From Cereibacter sphaeroides (GTDB lineage Bacteria; Pseudomonadota; Alphaproteobacteria; Rhodobacterales; Rhodobacteraceae), in the NCBI GenBank assembly GCA_003243455.1, contig QFQS01000002.1, positions 485,091-549,090 on the forward strand: 64,000 bases of DNA, written 5' to 3'. Of this stretch, positions 26,226 to 33,223 are shown one piece after another (position 1 is the first letter of the stretch; each line of letters opens with the position of its first letter). The translations under genes were made by a program, and so were the position numbers. The notes beneath the pieces are model-generated. The model ran no database searches. It was not told the DNA's origin and saw only the letters and a list, made by a program, of their open reading frames with translations.

Positions 26226-26716
26226 TGGCCGTGCTTCCGATCCTGCAATGGCCGGACACTCGGCTCTCCGTTCGCTGCATGCCGGTCGCTCCCGGTGGCG
26301 GAGCGCGGAAACTGGCCGAGGATATGCTGGAAACGATGTATGCCGCCGAGGGGCGGGGTCTTGCTGCCCCGCAGGTCGGTATAACCGAACGCTTGTTCGT
26401 AATGGATGAGGGTTGGAAAATTGGCCGCCCGTCACCTGTGATCCTGACGAACCCCGTCATCGCCTGGGTCTCGTCAGAGCTTGCAACCGGTCCCGAGGTT
26501 TGCCTGTCCATTCCCGGCGTCACCGCCCATGTCAGCCGTTCTACCGCGCTGCGGCTGCGCTGGATAGCGGTGGACGGCACGCCGCGCGAGGAACTGCTGA
26601 CCGGCTTTGCGGCGATCTGCGCGCAGCATGAGATGGATCATCTGGACGGTATCGTGACGCTGGACCATCTCAGCGCCGCCGAACGCACCCGCGCCGAGGC
26701 GGCGCTGGCCGCGTGA
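26225..26716 (+). CDS. Peptide deformylase paralogue 2
   Basis: A 163-residue paralogue. Motif I is GRGLAAPQVG, motif II is EVCLSIPG (Cys93 kept, Gly replaced by Val92) and motif III is QHEMDHLDG (His135, Glu136, His139). All metal ligands and the catalytic Glu remain, so activity is likely. It lacks the basic C-terminal tail of copy 1. It starts at ATG 26225 in a TGATG junction with copy 1 and overlaps copy 3 by 4 nt (GTGA). Confidence 0.9.
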   Translation: MAVLPILQWPDTRLSVRCMPVAPGGGARKLAEDMLETMYAAEGRGLAAPQVGITERLFVMDEGWKIGRPSPVILTNPVIAWVSSELATGPEVCLSIPGVTAHVSRSTALRLRWIAVDGTPREELLTGFAAICAQHEMDHLDGIVTLDHLSAAERTRAEAALAA

Positions 26717-27216
26717 CCGCACGCACCACTCTGCCCTGGCCGCACCGCCTGCTGCGCACGCCCACTGCACCGGTTATCGAGATCACTGATGAGATCCGTG
26801 CGATCTGGACCGACATGATCGACACGATGGAGGCGATGCCCGGCGTCGGCCTTGCCGCACCGCAGATCGGCATTCCGCTTCGCCTTGCCGTCGTCGATTG
26901 CTCGGAAACGCGCGGCCAGGCGATCCGGCTGGCCAACCCTGAAATCCTTCATGCTTCGGGCGAGTTCCGCGACCATGAAGAGGCCAGCCCCAACCTGCCC
27001 GGCGTCAGCGCGGTGATCTCTCGGCCAAGGGCGGTGACGGTGCGGTATATGGATGAGGCCGGAGCCACGGTTGAGCGCGATTTCGTCCTGCTCTGGGCCA
27101 CCAGCGTGCAGCATCAGATCGACCATCTGGCGGGCAAGATGTATTTCGACCGACTGTCGTCGCTAAAGCGACGCATGCTCCTGGCCCGCGCCGAAAAGCT
27201 GAAAGCGCGCGCATGA
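26713..27216 (+). CDS. Degenerate peptide deformylase-like protein (paralogue 3)
   Basis: A 167-residue paralogue whose motif I (GVGLAAPQIG, 44-53) is intact while the other two are altered. Motif II reads EASPNLPG (90-97), putting Ser92 where the metal-binding Cys belongs. Motif III reads QHQIDHLAG, with Gln135 replacing the catalytic Glu between the two His ligands (134, 138). Classical deformylase activity is therefore doubtful. The full-length frame, the conserved basic C-terminal tail (LKRRMLLARAEKLKARA) and tight coupling to copies 1-2 and fmt argue against decay. It starts with GTG 26713. Confidence 0.88.
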   Translation: MTARTTLPWPHRLLRTPTAPVIEITDEIRAIWTDMIDTMEAMPGVGLAAPQIGIPLRLAVVDCSETRGQAIRLANPEILHASGEFRDHEEASPNLPGVSAVISRPRAVTVRYMDEAGATVERDFVLLWATSVQHQIDHLAGKMYFDRLSSLKRRMLLARAEKLKARA

Positions 27217-28109
27217 GGGTGGTCTTCATGGGCACCCCGGATTTCTCGGTGCCAATCCTGCGGGCGCTTGCCGCAAAGCATGAGATCGCCGCAGTCTATT
27301 GCCAGCCGCCCCGCCCCGCCGGTCGCGGCAAGGCGGATCGTCCCAGCCCGGTGCAGGTCGCGGCAGAGGAGCTTGGCCTGACGGTGCGCCACCCGCGCAC
27401 GCTTCGCGGTACCGAGGTGCAGGCGGAGTTCGCGGCACTGAATGCGGATGTGGCCGTTGTCGTGGCCTACGGGTTGATCCTGCCGCAGGCGATACTGGAT
27501 GCGCCGTTGCACGGCTGCCTTAATATCCATGCCTCGCTGCTGCCGCGCTGGCGCGGCGCCGCTCCGATACACCGGGCGATCCTTGCCGGAGATAATGAAA
27601 CCGGCATCTGCATCATGCAGATGGATGCGGGTCTCGACACCGGGCCGGTCCTGTTGCGAGAGGCGATGCCGATCGGTGCTGAGGATACAACGCTCGACCT
27701 CCACGACAGGCTTTCGATCATGGGCGCAGACCTGATCCTCAAAGCGCTGGCGACACTGCCGGACCTGATACCCGAACCGCAGCCTAAGCAGGGCGTGACC
27801 TACGCCGCAAAGATCGACAAGGCCGAGGCGCGGATCGACTGGACAAAACCGGCCGTTGCAGTTGACCGCCAGATCCGTGGGCTGTCGCCGTTTCCGGGTG
27901 CTTGGTGCGAGATCGGGGCCGAGCGCGTCAAGCTGCTGCGTTCGCGGGCAGGAGCAGGGCAGGGCTTTCCCGGGCAGGTTCTGGACGGGCTTACCATAGC
28001 CTGCGGCAAGGGCGCGGTTGAAATCACGCTGGCGCAGAGGGAAGGTAAACGACCCATTGCTGCGCAGGACTTTCTGCGCGGTTTTTCCCTGCCAGATCGT
28101 ATTTATTAA
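27213..28109 (+). CDS. fmt: Methionyl-tRNA formyltransferase
   Basis: This 298-residue enzyme formylates initiator Met-tRNA with 10-formyl-THF. The start RVVFMGTPDFSVPILRAL, the folate-site block CLNIHASLLPRWRGAAPIHRA (read as NIHASLLPRWRG) and the catalytic Asp region MDAGLDTGPVL are diagnostic. A C-terminal OB-like domain follows. ATG 27213 overlaps the stop of deformylase paralogue 3 (ATGA), closing a four-gene N-terminal formylation/deformylation operon. Confidence 0.96.
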   Translation: MRVVFMGTPDFSVPILRALAAKHEIAAVYCQPPRPAGRGKADRPSPVQVAAEELGLTVRHPRTLRGTEVQAEFAALNADVAVVVAYGLILPQAILDAPLHGCLNIHASLLPRWRGAAPIHRAILAGDNETGICIMQMDAGLDTGPVLLREAMPIGAEDTTLDLHDRLSIMGADLILKALATLPDLIPEPQPKQGVTYAAKIDKAEARIDWTKPAVAVDRQIRGLSPFPGAWCEIGAERVKLLRSRAGAGQGFPGQVLDGLTIACGKGAVEITLAQREGKRPIAAQDFLRGFSLPDRIY

Positions 28110-28172
28110 GCGGCATCTTTAAAGCCACTTCGCTTCGCCCATATCACGCATGGGGTCGGGGGAGGATGTTGA

Positions 28173-28409
28173 ATGCCCATTATTATCCTGATGATTGTAG
28201 GTGCCGCAGCGGGTTACCTCGCTACACGGATCATGCGGGATAATGCGGATGTGCCGACGACTGTTGTGATCGGAGTCGGTGGTGCGCTGATCGGTGGTTT
28301 GGTTCTTCGGACACTGATCGCCTTGACGGGTGTCGCGGCGGGTTTCATCGGTGCGCTGCTGGGCGCGATGATCTTGATCTGGCTGTGGCGCACCTATGTG
28401 CAGAGCTGA
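28173..28409 (+). CDS. Small GlsB/YeaQ/YmgE-family membrane protein
   Basis: A 78-residue protein with three hydrophobic segments (MPIIILMIVGAAAGYLA, VVIGVGGALIGGLVL, FIGALLGAMILIWLW) rich in Gly. This is the pattern of the 'transglycosylase-associated' YeaQ family, often stress-induced in bacteria and of unknown function. ATG 28173 follows GGGGGAGG with a 6-nt spacer, one of the strongest ribosome sites in the window. It stands alone, 63 nt after fmt and convergent with the TetR gene. Confidence 0.8.
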   Translation: MPIIILMIVGAAAGYLATRIMRDNADVPTTVVIGVGGALIGGLVLRTLIALTGVAAGFIGALLGAMILIWLWRTYVQS

Positions 28410-28412
28410 CCC

Positions 28413-28934
28413 CTAGCTCAGCCGCTTCACCGCGTCTTTCACCTTGAAGCCTCGGCCCCCGGCCAAGGACCACAGTGCCTGACCCTGCCATGCGGCGAAC
28501 AGGATCGTCGCCGCTTCGCGTCCCTTCGAGCCCCCGCCCAGACGGGCGGCAAGGTTTTCCTCTACCGTTTCGCGCCAGCGCAGCGCGCGGTCGCGCAGAT
28601 CGGCGTCACGGAAATCGGCTCCGAGCAGTGTCAGGTCCGCTGTCTCTGATGGCGCCACCGACAACATCTTCAGGAACTGGCCCGCCCCCTTGGCGGTCAA
28701 CGCCGCGGCATCCGCCGCCTCTGCTGTCGTCGCTTCGAGCGAATCCCAGGCCGCCATCAGCGCCGCGCGCAGCATCGCGTCCCGAGAGCCGTAGCGCTGG
28801 ACCAGCGTCGGCGCTGCCAATCCCGTCACCCGTGCGACTGTCGAGAAAGCCACGGCCTTTTCGCCGCCCTCTGCCAGCAAACGGCGGATTTCGGCGAATA
28901 CGACGGTGTCCGGAATCGTCCTGGTGCGGCCCAT
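28413..28934 (-). CDS. TetR/AcrR-family transcriptional regulator
   Basis: A 173-residue regulator. The N-terminal helix-turn-helix is in RRLLAEGGEKAVAFSTVARVTGLAAPTLVQRYGSRDAML (residues about 14-52), where LxxRYGSRDAML is the recognition-helix end of TetR proteins. The C-terminal ligand domain is divergent and its ligand unknown. The upstream in-frame extension is not family-like, so I take ATG 28934. The divergent arrangement is lost because the next gene (TRIC channel) lies upstream on the same strand, 49 nt away, and could be co-transcribed. Confidence 0.85.
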   Translation of the reverse strand: MGRTRTIPDTVVFAEIRRLLAEGGEKAVAFSTVARVTGLAAPTLVQRYGSRDAMLRAALMAAWDSLEATTAEAADAAALTAKGAGQFLKMLSVAPSETADLTLLGADFRDADLRDRALRWRETVEENLAARLGGGSKGREAATILFAAWQGQALWSLAGGRGFKVKDAVKRLS

Positions 28935-28983
28935 GGCAGCAACATAAACGACTGTTCTCTTAAAAAGAAAGCGAAACGAGCTG

Positions 28984-29664
28984 TTATTTCTTCGGCGCGC
29001 CGGGACGAGGCGGCATTGGTTTATAAACTGGCAGACGCCAGCCAAACCAAAGGCTTCCTGCCCGCAGAACAAAGGTCGCTGCGGCGCAGCCCAGAAGGGC
29101 CATCTGCCCGCTGCCGCCAAAATGCCGAATCAGCAGGGCCGCCGCCGCACCCGCAAAGGCGGCGGTGACGTAAAGCTCGCCCTGTTTCAGAACCAGCGGA
29201 ACCTCGTTGCAGACGACGTCCCGCATCAGCCCGCCGATGCAGCCTGTGATCATTCCGGCAAGCAGGATCACGGGCCAGCTCAAGTCCGCCTGGGCCGCGA
29301 CACCCACACCGGCAGGGACAGCGATCGCCAGCGCGCAGGCATCCAGCCACAACAGCGTCCGATAGCGGCTTTCCAGAAGGTGAGCCGTGAAAAACACCAG
29401 AACCGCCGCCAGGGCTGCCGCGAGTAGCAGCGATGGCGTCTCGATCCAGAATACCGGGCGGTTCAGCAGGACATCGCGCGTCGTGCCGCCACCCACCGCC
29501 GTCAGGCAGGCGATGAAGATAAAGCCCACGACATCAAGCTGCGACCTGCTGGCCACCAGCGCGCCTGTCAGTGCAAAGACCACGACCGAGCCATAGTCCA
29601 GCGCGTTGACCATTCCACGTCCTGTCAGGACATACTGGGCGATATCGGCTGCGGAGGCGTTCAT
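28984..29664 (-). CDS. TRIC-type cation channel family protein (UPF0126)
   Basis: A 226-residue membrane protein with about seven hydrophobic segments arranged as two UPF0126 repeats. Signature blocks are FIACLTAVGGGTTRDVLLN and GMITGCIGGLMRDVVCNEVP, which carry the paired GGxxRD motifs of the family. Bacterial TRIC homologues form trimeric potassium-permeable channels; the physiological role is unclear. Its ATG overlaps the rnhA stop by ATGA, indicating co-translation with rnhA. Confidence 0.87.
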   Translation of the reverse strand: MNASAADIAQYVLTGRGMVNALDYGSVVVFALTGALVASRSQLDVVGFIFIACLTAVGGGTTRDVLLNRPVFWIETPSLLLAAALAAVLVFFTAHLLESRYRTLLWLDACALAIAVPAGVGVAAQADLSWPVILLAGMITGCIGGLMRDVVCNEVPLVLKQGELYVTAAFAGAAAALLIRHFGGSGQMALLGCAAATFVLRAGSLWFGWRLPVYKPMPPRPGAPKK

Positions 29665-30128
29665 GCGCTGGCCTTCCCCGGCTTGAAGGGTGCCATGCCT
29701 GCACGCGCCAGTTCGTCTGCGCGTTCGTTTTCGGCATGGCCCGCATGGCCCTTGATCCAGCGCCAGGTGACCTTGTGGCGGGCCTGAGCCTGATCAAGCC
29801 GCTGCCAAAGCTCGGTATTCTTTACCGGTTTTTTGTCGGCGGTGCGCCAACCGTTGCGCTTCCATCCCTTAATCCACTCGGTCACGCCATTCTTCACATA
29901 AGCCGAATCGGTCACCAGCGTTATCTCGGAAGGCCGCACCAGTGTCTCCAGCGCGGATATGGCCGCCATAAGCTCCATGCGGTTGTTGGTGGTCAGCGCT
30001 TCGCCCCCATGAAGCTCTCGCTCCTTCAGGATGGTCTCACCGTCCAGGGCGCGCATCAGCACACCCCAGCCTCCCGGCCCCGGATTGCCCGAGCAGGCGC
30101 CATCGGTCCAGGCATATAGGTCGGGCAT
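29661..30128 (-). CDS. rnhA: Ribonuclease HI
   Basis: A 155-residue RNase H that degrades RNA in RNA:DNA hybrids. The four acidic active-site positions are visible: Asp in YAWTDGACSGNPGPGG, Glu in NNRMELMAAI, Asp in LVTDSAYVKNG and Asp in NERADELA. A conserved His region (IKGHAGH) is also present. It overlaps the TRIC gene by 4 nt. Upstream is a 274-nt spacer containing a pseudogene fragment. Confidence 0.95.
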   Translation of the reverse strand: MPDLYAWTDGACSGNPGPGGWGVLMRALDGETILKERELHGGEALTTNNRMELMAAISALETLVRPSEITLVTDSAYVKNGVTEWIKGWKRNGWRTADKKPVKNTELWQRLDQAQARHKVTWRWIKGHAGHAENERADELARAGMAPFKPGKASA

Positions 30129-30193
30129 AGGTCATCCTGTTCGCTGCAGGTCTTCTGACTAGCGGGCCGGACCACCCCTCGCAAGTCGGGGCC

Positions 30194-30350
30194 TTAGACC
30201 CGCTCCAGCGCCAGTTTCGCGCCGAGTGCAGCCGGTATCCCTGATCTGACCCCGCTACCAAGCGAGGTGGACAGCGTATAGACCACGCCGATTCCCGGCG
30301 ACAGACAAACGATGAAGGCGGTCAGAAGGAATTCCCGAGACCAGGTTCAC
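30194..30350 (-). pseudogene. LysE/RhtB-family exporter remnant (frameshifted, internally deleted)
   Basis: Minus-strand translation of 30334-30194 gives EFLLTAFIVCLSPGIGVVYT followed by LSTSLGSGVRSGIPAA and LGAKLALERV, then a stop. The first part matches the N-terminus of LysE-type amino acid exporters. The last ten residues resemble the C-terminus of the same family, so about 150 residues in the middle are missing. A GTG at 30350 preceded by GCAGAG would read MNLSREFLLT only if one base were removed from GGTC at about 30340, so there is also a +1 frameshift. No full-length copy is in the window. Confidence 0.65.
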
Positions 30351-30402
30351 CTCTGCAAAACAGGGATGCAAACCTAGCAGCGGGCTTTCACCATCAAAGC
30401 AC

Positions 30403-31368
30403 TCAGGCAGGCTGGCGCAATACGCGGGGAACCTTGAACTCGACATTCTCCTGCGCGGTCTCGACGATCTCTTCGGTCGTCTGGAACCTTGCGCGAAAGG
30501 CATCCAGCACCTCGTTCACCAACACCTCCGGCGCGCTCGCCCCGGCGGTGACACCGACCGAGCGGATACCTTCCAGCGCCCGCCAGTCGATGTCGGTGGC
30601 ACGCTGGACCAGCTGCGAATAAAGGCAGCCCGCCGCGCGCCCGACCTCGACCAGCCGCTTGGAGTTCGAAGAGTTCGGCGCGCCAATCACCAATAGCGCG
30701 TCGATCTTTCCCGCGATCTGTTTGACAGCCGCCTGCCGGTTCGTGGTGGCATAGCAGATGTCTTCTTTATGTGGGCCGACGATGGCCGGAAACCGCGCTT
30801 TTAGGGCGTCGACGATCCCGGCGGTGTCATCCACGCTGAGAGTTGTCTGGGTGATGAAAGCGAGCCGTTCTGGGTCTCGAACCTCCAAACCCGCCACATC
30901 CGCTACGGTCTCGACCAGCAGAACCTCGCCTGCCGGTAACTGACCCATCGTGCCGATGGTCTCGGGGTGGCCCGCATGGCCGATCATCACCATCTGCAGA
31001 CCGGCCGCATGATGCCGCTCGGCCTCGATATGAACTTTGCTGACCAGTGGGCAGGTCGCATCGACATAGATCATTTCCCGCCGCGCCGCCTCGGCCGGAA
31101 CGGCCTTTGGCACGCCATGGGCTGAAAAGATCACCGGCCGGTCGTCGGGCACGTCGTCCAATTCCTCAACAAACACCGCGCCAAGATCGCGCAGGCCGTC
31201 GACGACGTATTTATTATGCACGATCTCGTGCCGGACATAGACCGGCGCACCCCATTTCACGATCGCCATCTCGACGATCTTGATGGCGCGGTCCACGCCC
31301 GCGCAAAAACCGCGCGGCGCGGCGAGGTAAAGCTGAAGCGGGGGTTTGGTCTGGACGATGGCGGACAT
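30403..31368 (-). CDS. ispH: 4-hydroxy-3-methylbut-2-enyl diphosphate reductase
   Basis: The last MEP-pathway enzyme, a 4Fe-4S protein of 321 residues that makes IPP and DMAPP. The three cluster Cys are in APRGFCAGVDRAI, VDATCPLVSKVH and the later AAGCLYSQ region. The catalytic Glu/His surroundings (HAGHPETIGTMGQ) and substrate-binding PNSSNSKRLVEVG are present. I chose ATG 31368 because MSAIVQTKPPLQLYLAAPRG is the compact family N-terminus; an in-frame extension to 31428 is less likely. The ribosome site is weak. Confidence 0.95.
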   Translation of the reverse strand: MSAIVQTKPPLQLYLAAPRGFCAGVDRAIKIVEMAIVKWGAPVYVRHEIVHNKYVVDGLRDLGAVFVEELDDVPDDRPVIFSAHGVPKAVPAEAARREMIYVDATCPLVSKVHIEAERHHAAGLQMVMIGHAGHPETIGTMGQLPAGEVLLVETVADVAGLEVRDPERLAFITQTTLSVDDTAGIVDALKARFPAIVGPHKEDICYATTNRQAAVKQIAGKIDALLVIGAPNSSNSKRLVEVGRAAGCLYSQLVQRATDIDWRALEGIRSVGVTAGASAPEVLVNEVLDAFRARFQTTEEIVETAQENVEFKVPRVLRQPA

Positions 31369-31433
31369 GGGCACAGAGGTAAGGTGAAGCTGGGCAATCG
31401 TCCACCCCGCCCGCGCCGCTACCGGCAATGAAA

Positions 31434-31454
31434 AAGGCGGCTCATGGCCGCCTT
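31434..31454 (-). terminator. Intrinsic terminator of the NYN-domain gene
   Basis: On the minus strand AAGGCGGC pairs with GCCGCCTT across a 5-nt loop, 4 nt after the stop codon, and is followed by TTTC. The 8-bp GC-rich stem plus T-run is a good intrinsic terminator. Confidence 0.75.
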
Positions 31455-31458
31455 CGTC

Positions 31459-32037
31459 TTACTTCACTTCAACCGGGATCTCGTCCCTCTCGCCTAGCGG
31501 GCGCGGATCGCGCGGCGGGCGTCCGATGACGTCGCGCAACTCGTCGAGTTCGATGAAGTTGTCGGCTTGGCGGCGCAGTTCGTCAGCGATCATCGGCGGC
31601 TGGCTGCGGATGGTCGAGACGACCGAAACGCGCACACCCTGGCGCTGCAGGCTTTCAACCAGAGGGCGGAAATCGCCATCTCCCGAAAACAACACGATGT
31701 GATCCACGCGCGGCGCGAGTTCCATGGCATCGACGGTAAGCTCAATGTCCATGTTGCCCTTGACCTTACGGCGGCCCTGGCTGTCGGTATATTCCTTGGC
31801 GGGCTTCGTCACCATCGTGAAGCCGTTGTAATGCAGCCAGTCTACCAGCGGTCGGATCGGCGAATAGTCGTCGTTCTCAAGCAAAGCAGTATAATAAAAG
31901 GCGCGCAACAACTTGCCGCGGCGCATGAATTCCTGACGAAGAAGCTTGTAGTCGATGTCGAACCCAAGGGCCTTTGCAGCAGCGTAGAGGTTGGACCCAT
32001 CGATGAACAGCGCCAGCCGATCATCCTTGTAGAACAT
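31459..32037 (-). CDS. NYN-domain (LabA/DUF88-type) protein, probable RNase
   Basis: A 192-residue PIN-like NYN-domain protein. The acidic metal-site residues are in LALFIDGSNLYAAAKALG, the middle GNMDIELTVDAME and HIVLFSGDGDFRPLVESLQR. The family is linked to RNA processing or decay, but no target is known. MFYKD at 32037 is taken as the start because GAGGG precedes it by 7 nt; an ATG five codons upstream is an alternative. It is divergent from folK. Confidence 0.85.
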   Translation of the reverse strand: MFYKDDRLALFIDGSNLYAAAKALGFDIDYKLLRQEFMRRGKLLRAFYYTALLENDDYSPIRPLVDWLHYNGFTMVTKPAKEYTDSQGRRKVKGNMDIELTVDAMELAPRVDHIVLFSGDGDFRPLVESLQRQGVRVSVVSTIRSQPPMIADELRRQADNFIELDELRDVIGRPPRDPRPLGERDEIPVEVK

Positions 32038-32140
32038 TTCTTGCCCTCTCAAATCTCATATCGCCAATCTAACTTTCGCATGAACAGAAGGTCTGATACT
32101 GAAAAAGCTTAGGCGACTGCGTTGAACATATCGTCAAGCA

Positions 32141-32758
32141 ATGGCCGGTCGGCAAGTCTGCCTATACGAAAGATTATCATTGGTTGACGCCGGGGAAAAG
32201 AAAACACTAATCGCCCTAGGCGCGAACCTGCCGAACGGTAATCGCCCTCCGGTGGCGACTGTTTCACAGGCACTGGATCAATTATTGGCGCTGGGGCTAG
32301 AGGTTTCAAGGGTCAGCAGGTTCTTTTTCACGCCGTGTTTTCCCGCAGGCGCGGGCCCGGACTATGTCAATGCTGCCGCCGTGATCCGCCCGCCCGTCGA
32401 AATGGCGCCGGAACAATTGCTGGCCATCCTTCACGGCGTCGAACAGGACCATGGCCGTCAGCGAATGCAGCGTTGGGGTATGCGCACCCTGGACCTCGAC
32501 CTGATCTCCTGGGGCGACGCTGTCCTGCCCGACCGTCAAACCTATGACCTGTGGCGCAGCCTCGATCCGTCGCAGCAGGCCAGTGCCGCGCCGGACCGCT
32601 TGGTGCTGCCCCATCCCCGTATGCAGGACCGCGCGTTCGTGCTGGTGCCGCTCGCCGATGTGGCCCCCGACTGGCGGCATCCGGTCCTAAAGCTGACGGT
32701 CGCAGAGATGCTGGAGAACCTGCCCCAGGCAGATCGCGCGGCGGTTCGCCCGCTTTAA
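32141..32758 (+). CDS. folK: 2-amino-4-hydroxy-6-hydroxymethyldihydropteridine diphosphokinase
   Basis: HPPK transfers pyrophosphate from ATP to the pterin in folate synthesis. TLIALGANL starts the fold. FFFTPCFPAGAGPDYVNAA and the signature RWGMRTLDLDLISWG with its metal-binding Asp pair follow, then LPHPRMQDRAFVLVPLADV. The ATG at 32141 gives 205 residues, but about 20 of these precede the conserved core. A TTG at 32180 with GAAAGA upstream is a credible alternative start. rpoZ follows after its own promoter. Confidence 0.93.
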   Translation: MAGRQVCLYERLSLVDAGEKKTLIALGANLPNGNRPPVATVSQALDQLLALGLEVSRVSRFFFTPCFPAGAGPDYVNAAAVIRPPVEMAPEQLLAILHGVEQDHGRQRMQRWGMRTLDLDLISWGDAVLPDRQTYDLWRSLDPSQQASAAPDRLVLPHPRMQDRAFVLVPLADVAPDWRHPVLKLTVAEMLENLPQADRAAVRPL

Positions 32759-32771
32759 CTGGATTCCGCGC

Positions 32772-32800
32772 TTGTCAAGCATTTTGACTGCGCTTATATC
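32772..32800 (+). promoter_or_regulatory. Promoter of the rpoZ-relA/spoT unit
   Basis: TTGTCA at 32772-32777, a 17-nt spacer and TATATC at 32795-32800 form a good housekeeping-type promoter. The expected transcript start is near 32807, giving a leader of about 30 nt before the rpoZ ATG. Confidence 0.65.
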
Positions 32801-32837
32801 GACCGTTCCATGCCCCCGATCCGAATTGGAGTTCCTC

Positions 32838-33191
32838 ATGGCCCGCGTGACGGTCGAAGATTGCGTTGACAAGGTTCCTAACCGGTTCGAGCTGGTTATG
32901 CTTGCCGCCCATCGCGCGCGTGAAATCCAGTCGGGTTCGCCCCTGACGATTGAGCGTGACAACGACAAGAACCCCGTCGTCAGCCTGCGCGAGATCGCCG
33001 AGGAAACCCAAAGCGCCGAATCGCTGCGCGAGCGGATGATCGAAAGCCATCAGACCCAGATCGAGGTCGATGAGCCGGAAGAAGATTCGATGGCCCTGCT
33101 CATGGGCAGCGAAGTCGATCGTCCGATGTCCGACGACATGTCGGAAGAGAAACTCCTCCGCGCGCTGATGGAAGCGCAGGGGCAGAACTGA
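32838..33191 (+). CDS. rpoZ: RNA polymerase omega subunit
   Basis: The omega subunit (117 residues) assists RNA polymerase assembly and forms part of the ppGpp site. MARVTVEDCVDKVPNRFELV and LAAHRAREI are the conserved N-terminal stretches. The C-terminal tail is acidic and variable. A GGAG lies 7 nt before ATG 32838. It is followed 32 nt later by the ppGpp synthetase gene, a common and functionally sensible pairing. Confidence 0.96.
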   Translation: MARVTVEDCVDKVPNRFELVMLAAHRAREIQSGSPLTIERDNDKNPVVSLREIAEETQSAESLRERMIESHQTQIEVDEPEEDSMALLMGSEVDRPMSDDMSEEKLLRALMEAQGQN

Positions 33192-33223
33192 GCCGGTTCT
33201 GACCGGCGGGATGCGGAACCAGG

